Assembly (NCBI GenBank): GCA_019321725.1
Contig: CM033106.1
Location: 21,822,965 to 21,886,964, forward strand
Length of the DNA stretch: 64,000 nt
Direction of reading: 5' to 3'
DNA from: Paulownia fortunei
Lineage: Eukaryota; Streptophyta; Magnoliopsida; Lamiales; Paulowniaceae
The notes beneath the pieces are model-generated. The model was not told where the DNA came from, did not search any database, and saw only the letters and a program-made list of their open reading frames with translations. The position numbers and the translations under genes were made by a program. Shown in pieces: positions 56,620 through 64,000 of the stretch (positions are counted from its first letter, which is position 1; every line of letters starts with the position of its first letter).

Positions 56620-57430
56620 TTGGTATTCGGTTAAATTTTGATTTATCGAACTGTATCTGATATCAAATTTTAATTTTAATAAATTTTATAAATAATTTTT
56701 ATATCTTACTTTATATTTATTAATAAATTTTATACTTTTTTTATCTTATTTTTAACTTGCCAAACTAAAAATAATAAAAATACAATTAGATTTTGTTGTT
56801 TAATATTTAACTATTTATTTTTTAAAAAAAATAACATGATAGTTGAATTAAAATATGGATATAAAAATGGGCAAAAGAGAAAACAAAAGATAAAATATTT
56901 ATTAATATAATTTTCACACATGTCTTTGCAATAAGTTGTAATCCCAACAAATCAACCCAAAAATAGAGTTACGTAATTTTAGAATAAATTAATTACGTAA
57001 TTAAGTTGTAATCCCAACAAATCCATGTAATTTAATAATTACGTAATTTTAGAATAAATAATATTTATTTTTTAATTAGTCAATAAAGTTATAAAATAAT
57101 TACAATAGAAAACATCAATAGTCCAAGTCAAACTCTACCTTTTGTGAAAATTATATATATAAGTATTTTACCTTTTGTTTTCTCTTTGTCCATTTATGTG
57201 TTCATATTTTGATATTTTGTTAAATAATTTTTTTAAAAAAATAAAAAAATTAAACAGTTCAAATTTAAATAAAAAATTTTTTTTTTTTAAATTAATTAAT
57301 AAATATAAACTAAGATGTTAAAAATATTTATAAAATTTATAAAAATTAAAATTTGATATTGTAGAATTGTTCAATAATTTGAAATAAAATACCAAAATTA
57401 AATCGAATACTATTTTTTTATGATAATAAA
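56620..57430. repeat. Foldback inverted repeat
   Basis: The arm 56,620-56,960 and the arm about 57,130-57,430 are imperfect reverse complements. For example atacataaatgggcaaaaga-like sequence at 56,850-56,890 pairs with tttgtccatttatgtgttca at 57,187-57,206, and caaattttaattttaataaa (56,662) pairs with tttataaaaattaaaatttg near 57,335. The spacer is about 170 bases. There is no coding sequence. Confidence 0.6.
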
Positions 57431-57436
57431 AATCAA

Positions 57437-58385
57437 AATAAAATTAGAGTTTGTTTTAATTTTGAACTATTAAGTTTGTTTTACATAAATATTTGGTATT
57501 TGCTTTATTTTTTATTTTTTATTTTGATTTATCAAACTGTAACTAATATCAAATTTTAATTTTTACAAATTTTATAAATAATTTTTATATCTTACTTTAT
57601 ATTTATTAATAAGTTTTATTTTTTATTTTTAACTTGCCAAACTAAAAATAATAAACATACAATTAGATTTTGTTGTTTAATATTTAACTATTTAATTTTT
57701 TTAAAAAAAATAACATGATCATTGAATTAAAATATGAATACATAATTGGGCAAAGGAGCAAATAAAAGATAAAATAGTTACTAATATAATTTTCACACGT
57801 ATCTTTGCAACAAGTTGTAATCCCAACAAATCAACCCAAAAAAAAAAAAAATAGACTTTATCTTGGACTTTTGGTGTTCTATTGTAATTATCCACCAATT
57901 AAACAAATAAATATTATTTATTCCAACAAAACTACATAATTATTAAATTACATAACTACCCTTAAAATTGATAATAGTAAAAAAGTATTTTAGTTGGATC
58001 AAAAATTGGAAGATACATTCACACTTTTATAATAGTATAGATAATTTTTTTAAAAACAATAACATGATCATTGAATTAAAATATGAATACATAAATGGGC
58101 AAAAGAGAAAACAAAAGATAAAATATTTATTAATATAATTTTCACACATGTCTTTGCAATAAGTTGTAATCCCAACAAATCAACCCACAAAAAGAAAATA
58201 GAGTTTGCCTTGAACTTTTGGTGTTCTATTGTAATTATCCACTAATTAAACAAATAAGTATTATTTGTTCCAAAATTACATAATTATTAAATTACATAAC
58301 TACCCTTAAAATTGAAAATATTAAAAGAGTATTTTAGTCAAATCAAAAATTGAAAGAAACATTTACATTTTTATAATATTATTAT
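57437..58385 (+). repeat. Direct copies of the foldback arm
   Basis: Two further forward copies of the arm lie at about 57,637-57,840 and 58,045-58,200, each containing taacatgatcattgaattaa and ending in gtaatcccaacaaatcaacc, followed by a shared 170-base block (ttggtgttctattgtaatta at 57,881 and 58,221). Confidence 0.6.
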
Positions 58386-58524
58386 AGATTATATAGATTA
58401 TAGATATAGATTTTTCATATTTTAAAATGTGATATATAGAACTTTTAAACTTATTTTTCACCAATAGAGATTTTATATTTTGAATTAGTTGTGATATTTT
58501 GAGTCATAATAAAATCCAACAAAG

Positions 58525-58640
58525 TCTCTTTTTTTTTTTTTTTTTGGAGGGGGTGGATTCAAATTCAAGCGGAATTTGAACCCCTGACCTCACATTCAAG
58601 ATGTAAGGCCAAGTACCAACATACCACAAGATAGAGCTGA
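58525..58640 (-). repeat. SINE-like repeat, minus strand
   Basis: On the minus strand a box A-like TATGTTGGTACTTGG is followed by GTGAGGTCAGGGGTTCAAATTC (box B GGTTCAAATTCC). A run of about 19 T/A at 58,530-58,548 on its far side would be the poly(A) tail. Confidence 0.6.
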
Positions 58641-59354
58641 TTATAAATTTTAAAAAATCCCAAACTGTATTGCACTGCTCCCCGACCCAGTGATATTAAT
58701 TTACGATACAAAATCATAATTTAAAATATAGATTGCACTATCAGGGTATGGTGGTGGAGGTTTAAAAACTGAAAAAATTGCACATCGCCCCTTGTATAAG
58801 TTAAGTGGGTAAATCTATACTTATTACTTAATATGCATTTGATATTAATGTTGGCTTTTATAGTGAATATATTGTTATTGTTGACACACAAAAGCCCATT
58901 TATTCTAAGCAAATTTTTTTGGTACTGTTGACATATAGCAAGCCAATTTGCTGAAGCATTCCCGTTGTGTGCTAAATACACAATAGTTGCTGCTACTAAG
59001 GCATAAAAATGTTGGAAACTGCAATATCATTCACCACCACAACCAGTTACAATTTTTAAAATTGTTCTATATTTCCAGAAAATCATTAATGTCTATACTT
59101 TCACTCAGACAAAATTTCTTCTTAGTATACAAGTCATGATGAAGAATCACATCATCAAATAATATATAGCAGTGACCGCCTCCTGAACCTACGCAGCTCA
59201 ATTTCAACATGTATACGCTCTCTCTTCTGTGGCTAAGAAACTTGATATGTTGTTATTTGCTCCCAAAAAGAAATGGATTATGGGATGTATAATTTGACCA
59301 CAACTTAATTAATGAGTCTCAAACCTAGGAATAAATGTGCATTAATATTTGGAT
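58641..59354 (-). other. 3' flank and probable 3' UTR of the ACBP gene
   Basis: This stretch follows the stop codon of the minus-strand gene. No clear AATAAA signal was pinned down, so the end of the transcript cannot be set from sequence alone. No other gene is visible. Confidence 0.4.
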
Positions 59355-59543
59355 TCACGAATCATCAACTCTTTCGCTAGGTGGTGTTGCAGCAAGCCAA
59401 CCCCACATGCCGCCTAAGCTCTGCTTTTGTTTCGCATTGAGTGCTGCTTGTTCGGAAGCAGCCTTTTGCCTCTCGAGGATTTCAAGTTCCTTCTGCAAGG
59501 TCTCCATTGTTTGTAGCTTCTGTCTTAGCTCCGCAACATCGAC
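59355..59543 (-). CDS. ACBP4/5: ACBP terminal exon e
   Basis: 189 bases including the stop TGA at 59,357-59,355. It encodes the end of the coiled coil and the conserved GGMWGWLA motif near the C-terminus. Acceptor tttaacag. Confidence 0.93.
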   Translation of the reverse strand, partial: VDVAELRQKLQTMETLQKELEILERQKAASEQAALNAKQKQSLGGMWGWLAATPPSERVDDS

Positions 59544-62500
59544 CTGTTAAAGTTCAAGCAATATGAATTAGTAGACAAGCTTTCGGGTAAAATGGAATAA
59601 ATGCAACCAGGTCATTTTGAAGCTCTATCGGAAAAACTAACAACAACTAACATAATTACTAAGAGGTATGCCAGAACATGCCTTTGTTAAAATTTCATGA
59701 AGCTTAGTTCAATAAGACATGAACCCAAGATTCCCACTAATGAGTGATATTTGTAAAGGACATGAACAAGTGTTGCAAGCAAATAGCAGCATCTGACTGG
59801 TCATTTAACATGCATAACAGGAATAGAGACATTCCCAACTAATATAAGAACGCTAAACCTAAGTTTCAATAGAGGCAATTTTCACAATTATCTCCCAAAC
59901 TGCTGGAAAAGTCAGGTTCCAGATAAAGAAGTGAGTATAAACTATAAACAAACACATCAACCTAAGGTAGAAGGAAAGGGAAAGGAAGTGTTGACATACC
60001 ACCCAAACATAACAGTTACTCAGTTTACCTCTCATTATAGGTTCTGACAATACAGATTTGAGAAGAATAAAATTACATGTGTAATTACAACAGAATAGTA
60101 ACAATCCTAATACAGCATAATCTGATAAGGATTCAGAAGAGCATGCATGTAATCAGTAAACCGCCTGAGAGAAATTTTTCTTTCAATACCAACATTTAAC
60201 CACAATTATGCCTCGGAGTCGGCATTAATTACTGATATGATACAGACCTCAAGTTTAAAACATCTGGATTGTTCAGCAGCAAGCCGGCCTCGCACAGATT
60301 GGAGCTCCTGAAAATCATGCTTGCTTTCTCAGAACAAAATTCATACTAATCAATAATACATATGCATGCTTGTATTAGAGCTTAAAGTAAAGCTATCTTG
60401 ACATGCATATTATTTGGCATAAAGACAAAGACAACATTTTCATATTGAAAAGCCTGTCAAAGTGCTGCTCTAGCTTGTGCGCATAAACTATCCAGTCAAT
60501 TCACATCCAGTGCTTAATTGCATAGAGCAAGAAGCTAGGCAGCGCTAGGTCACTACTTGCCTTAACATGGTCGGAACATTGCTCTCTGTTAGTGAACTAG
60601 AAATGAGATGTAAAATTCCAGTAAACACACAAACCCCTTTTTCCCAGTTTAATGAACAGAGTTGTGCATAATTTTCATGTCTCTTCTCTATCAGAGTAAA
60701 AAAAATATATAAAAAAAAATAAAGGATTTAGAAAAGAGAAAATTGATTAACAAAGGAGACAGAATAAAATAATCTTATTCCAGACTGAAGCTATGCTATG
60801 CTTTTCTTCCTTTTCAGCATTTTTCCATTATCATGAAGCTCTTCCAGAAGAAGACTATTCATATTCTTTTTATTTTTATTTTTTGGTTGGCACAGAAATG
60901 CTGCTATCTGAAGATAGAACCCAAAACCATTGGCGAAAGCCTTGCATAGGATAACCTAGGAAGATCTAACGATTTTGATAATTGCATAGCTACCCCACTT
61001 AACTTGTCACGTCAATAACTGCAGTTTTCTTTCCTTTGTGGGATCAAACTGCAGGACATAGGAAATTTGAACTTTTAACATTACAGGTTTTCGTAAGCTC
61101 TTCTTTTTTTTATTTTTTTTGTGGGTGGGGTTTTGTCGGAGAGGGGGGGGGGGTGGCGGAAATCAAAATCATATTTTTAAAGAATTGAAAATTGTTCCGG
61201 AAAATTAGTATCTGATTTTGAAGCTTTAGCAAATAAAAGTCATGCAGGTGAAGGGGTTATAAGTTAGTGTATGCATATTGGAATAACCTCCAGCCAGTTA
61301 TTCATACATATAATTTATTAAATATGAAAATGTCACAAGTTAACCACCCACTAAAATTCCCAAGTTGTATCTATTTGAGACTTAAATGTCTATATAACCC
61401 TCTAATAATAATAGACCTTTTTAGGATTTTATGGTTGTTTATTGATTTTTTATGACACAATTTCCATTCACACAGGTTAACTATGAGACCATGATTAACA
61501 AGAGTGTGTTGTTTGAAGCCTTTGGAGTTGCTCCTATTTATAAGTCGTGCCCTTCAATCTCTTTTTGAGTTAATTTTTGAGTTCTAATCTTTGCTAAGTA
61601 GGAATGGGGACCCTCTCATTTAATTTAGTTAGTATTTTGTATTGATGTTGCTCATCTAAATTGTGTCCGTTTTATTATTACTCGGCATTTGGACTCTAAT
61701 AAGAAATTCGGAGTAACAAAATTATGTGCATGAGTAGCAAAATGCAAGTACTATCGCAACTGTCTCGCACCCCCCACCCCCACCTCCAATTAAAAAATAA
61801 ACAAATAAAAATCCAAATTTTGGCTCTAGCCAATAACCTTTAGGCATATATCTTGTTTCAAAATTGTGATCCAGCAGGATTATTTCTTGAAATTAAAGTA
61901 AGCATCACTTTTAAATAAGTGGTCATAAAATAATCATACCCAACCAAACAGCTCTAGAATTCATGCAATGACAAAATCTGAGAGGGGCCCACTACTTACA
62001 TGAGGTGAATTGAGATAGTACATCTGACCAATTAAATTGACTGATATTTTGTTTGAAATAGCAAGAAGAGGTTACCTTGTACAAGTCCGTGTTCCGAGTT
62101 TCCGCTTCTTTCAACTCTTGCGTTAGCTGTAGTGTCTGCATTTTCTCCTTGGTGAGAGACAATTCTAGTTCTTCTTTTTCTGCCTTAAGGACTGCTAAAA
62201 GATGCTCATTAGTCTCTTCAACCTTGGTAATCTGTGTAAATAAAGAAACACAAGTCAGAAACTCTTCAGACTGAGGTATTGCTGCAACCAAATTTATATG
62301 ACTATTTATTAAATACTTCACAATATCAGCAATTTGTCGGGAGAAATCTATGAGAAAAGGTAATACTCTCAGGAATAATAAGTATAGCAAGACAAGTGGT
62401 TTGTGTGATTATATGTGAAGGTTTATACACAGGAGAAAGAAGGAAACTAAGAGAGGTATAGAAATCTGCCTAACAAAACTCTTACAATAATACACGCACA

Positions 62501-63514
62501 CAAAAAAAAAAAAAAAAAAATAGAGGTGTTCTTCTAAGAGATGAAAGTCAAATAAATTATCCAACACATTAACAAACAAAGAAGAAAAATGTGAGTTCAA
62601 CTTCTCAAGAATATATAATCATAACCAGGAAAACAAAATTAATTTCCACCATTTGTTTCGGGGGTGGGGGGAACCCTTTCTTCTTCAGTAAATGTAACTT
62701 TAAGACATAAGATATTGAGTTCTAAATATAAAAGCAGTCAAAATGCCTGTATACCCTTCATTTTTATATCAATATACTCATTGTGCTTGCACACTGAGGA
62801 AAATTTAATAGGTGAGACCGTATTGCAAATTGTCAAAATATATTCATGCTACAGTTGACGCACCCCAAAGAAGGTAAATAACCAATCAAGATACTCTAAC
62901 AATTTTGAATTCAAGTATAACAATATCTCGAGATATTGAATAGGTTTACATATTGTTTATGTATCACAAGAACAAGATACTAATCATCCATGAATTTTGA
63001 AATACATGTTCATCACTTTGGTTCTATTTAAAAAAATAAACATTAAAATACTATCCATGTAACCTACATAACTGTCAGGACTATGAGCACAAATAGGACA
63101 TTCATAGCAATAGATACTGGCACACAATTGTTCAACAATGCTAACCTGTGGTTCCAAATCAATATTGTCCATAACAATTTCCCTTATTTTTCCTTCTTGG
63201 CCTGTCTCAAACTCAGACTCCACATCTCTGGTAGCATTTGTAACGTTTTGAACAGCTGATACACTATCGGGAACTGGTGTCTCCATCATCTTTGATTGTA
63301 AAGTTGATTTATGACTTGGTTTAAGTACATTGACCTAATGGAAGTAAGAAAGCCATATTGAGTGAATTGGATGAATGAAACACTTTTCAGGGGCAAGAAA
63401 GAATAAAGAGAAGAAAAGAGTTGTCCAGACCTCATTGTTGTATCTCCCGTTATATCCTCCAAATGAAACCAGGATATCTTCACAGCTGTAGGAACTCAGG
63501 ACTAAACTTGAACC
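59355..63514 (-). CDS. ACBP4/5: Kelch-repeat acyl-CoA-binding protein, C-terminal half (5' end outside window)
   Basis: Plant class IV ACBPs are cytosolic proteins with an N-terminal acyl-CoA-binding domain, kelch repeats and a C-terminal coiled coil; they bind long-chain acyl-CoA esters and take part in lipid metabolism and stress signalling. Five exons are visible: 63,514-63,431, 63,334-63,146, 62,231-62,076, 60,307-60,248 and 59,543-59,355, all with GT-AG borders on the minus strand. They encode 225 residues: the last kelch motif (EDILVSFGGYNGRYNNEV), a variable linker (VSAVQNVTNATRDVESEFET; REIVMDNIDLEPQ), a coiled coil (LKAEKEELELSLTKEKMQTL; ELQSVRGRLAAEQSRCFKLE; VDVAELRQKLQTMETLQKEL) and a tail GGMWGWLAATPPSERVDDS. 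No stops interrupt it. The acyl-CoA-binding domain and other kelch repeats must lie beyond 64,000. Whether it is the ACBP4 or ACBP5 orthologue cannot be decided. Confidence 0.93.
60248..60307 (-). CDS. ACBP4/5: ACBP exon d (coiled coil, part 2)
   Basis: A 60-base micro-exon, phase 0, encoding exactly ELQSVRGRLAAEQSRCFKLE, one of the most conserved stretches of the family tail. Acceptor tttcag; donor GAG|gtctgt. Confidence 0.92.
60308..62075 (-). other. Large intron of the ACBP gene
   Basis: The intron is 1,768 bases long, much longer than the others in the window (96, 914 and 704 bases). It contains a run of 11 G on the plus strand (61,143-61,153) and a C-rich run (61,769-61,787). No exon-like conserved coding was found in it. 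Confidence 0.7.
62076..62231 (-). CDS. ACBP4/5: ACBP exon c (coiled coil, part 1)
   Basis: 156 bases, phase 0 at both ends. It encodes ITKVEETNEHLLAVLKAEK to EAETRNTDLYK, with heptad-like spacing of leucines. Acceptor ttacacag; donor AAG|gtaacc. Confidence 0.92.
62232..63145 (-). other. Second longest intron of the ACBP gene
   Basis: The intron is 914 bases long and AT-rich, with an A-run at 62,502-62,520. The protein alignment runs directly from EPQ to ITKVEE, so no exon is expected inside. Confidence 0.6.
63146..63334 (-). CDS. ACBP4/5: ACBP exon b (kelch end and linker)
   Basis: 189 bases, phase 0 at both ends. It starts VNVLKPSHKSTLQSK and ends IVMDNIDLEPQ; the linker is acidic and variable in the family. 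The donor is CAG|gttagc. Confidence 0.9.
63431..63514 (-). CDS. ACBP4/5: ACBP exon a (last kelch motif)
   Basis: 84 bases, phase 0 at both ends. It encodes GSSLVLSSYSCEDILVSFGG and then YNGRYNNE. The acceptor is atatgtag before GGTTCA and the donor GAG|gtctgg. Confidence 0.9.
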
Positions 63515-64000
63515 CTACATATGGAAGTAGACCTAGTTTACTTGTTATCATTTACTAGCAGTTGAAATAATCATAAAAATCAGGACCACTTTCATTCTAT
63601 GTACATGACAAATGGTCATATCCAATCTATTGATACTCAAGTTTCATTCCCTATAATCAACAGAGAAAAACAAAATGAATTTCCAAATGTTCTCAACATG
63701 AAATGACTGCAGATCAGGTTTCTCTACAGAGGGAACTCCTACACAAGTTATTAAAAATAGCAACTTGTCTGCAGGCTTAAGTTGGACTATGACTTTCAAG
63801 TATATGATGGGTCAGAAGAATAAATTGTTATCAGGTGTGTAAGAAACAGTGACAAAGTTCATCTTTTGACAAGAAATTAAATGATGCTTTAAACAAGAAA
63901 TGGACTAAAAGTATCAGTTTGATATTCAGGGACAATAACAAAATGAAGTACTAAATAAGCAACTATTACTCATTTATCGATTCAAACTCCAAATGCATTT
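63515..64000 (-). other. Intron sequence at the right edge
   Basis: No upstream ACBP exon was recognised here. The exon encoding the previous kelch repeat would be expected further right, outside the window. Confidence 0.55.

Noticed and set aside
59335..59550. Plus-strand cysteine- and serine-rich frame
   Set aside because: It is antisense to the terminal ACBP exon, whose minus-strand reading has clear family similarity and splice borders.
62077..62274. Plus-strand serine-rich frame
   Set aside because: It is antisense to the coiled-coil exon of ACBP.

Overview
The window is nuclear DNA of a flowering plant, most likely a eudicot. The evidence is an AT-rich base composition, a spliced protein gene of a plant-specific family, and dense nests of Ty3/gypsy, Ty1/copia, LINE, SINE, MITE and Helitron remnants. 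The species cannot be named from the sequence. Only one convincing host gene is present: the 3' half of a kelch-type acyl-CoA-binding protein gene (ACBP4/ACBP5 class) on the minus strand at 59,355-63,514, running off the right edge. Nearly every other open frame is a piece of decayed transposon.

Positions 1-30,330 hold a nest of Athila-like Ty3/gypsy elements. Element 1 (+) has LTR sequence ending at 3046, a tRNA-Asp-type primer site, then broken gag, protease, RT-RNase H and integrase. It also carries a pseudogene of the cytokinin-activating enzyme LOG and ends in a 3' LTR at 12,684-17,846. A second gypsy element with 2.3-kb LTRs (14,132-17,550, target duplication ATTGG) sits inside that 3' LTR. 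Element 2 (-) occupies 17,847-27,618 in the opposite orientation and has no LOG insert. Element 3 (-) is a fragment (27,619-30,330) carrying a second, nearly full-length LOG pseudogene. In element 1 a stretch of about 2.7 kb (about 7,445-10,121) appears to have been inverted; re-inverting it on paper restores gene order and reveals a solo LTR flanked by AGAAG.

Positions 30,331-50,050 hold a 5'-truncated copia element with one LTR, plant L1-type LINE remnants, three tRNA-derived SINE-like pieces, a copia element with both LTRs (34,106-39,322), a MITE, a LINE with recognisable RT motifs (41,830-44,175) and another LINE split by a solo Athila-like LTR (45,138-46,871).

Positions 50,050-59,350 are very AT-rich. 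They contain a minus-strand Helitron (PIF1-like) helicase remnant, a two-copy tandem duplication of about 1.6 kb, a foldback inverted repeat and a minus-strand SINE. The host gene follows.

The most interesting item is the pairing of an intronless LOG copy with an Athila-like retrotransposon family, at the place between integrase and 3' LTR where Athila elements usually carry an envelope-like frame. Two copies carry it and one related copy lacks it. Both LOG copies are broken, so this is a fossil gene capture, not a working system.
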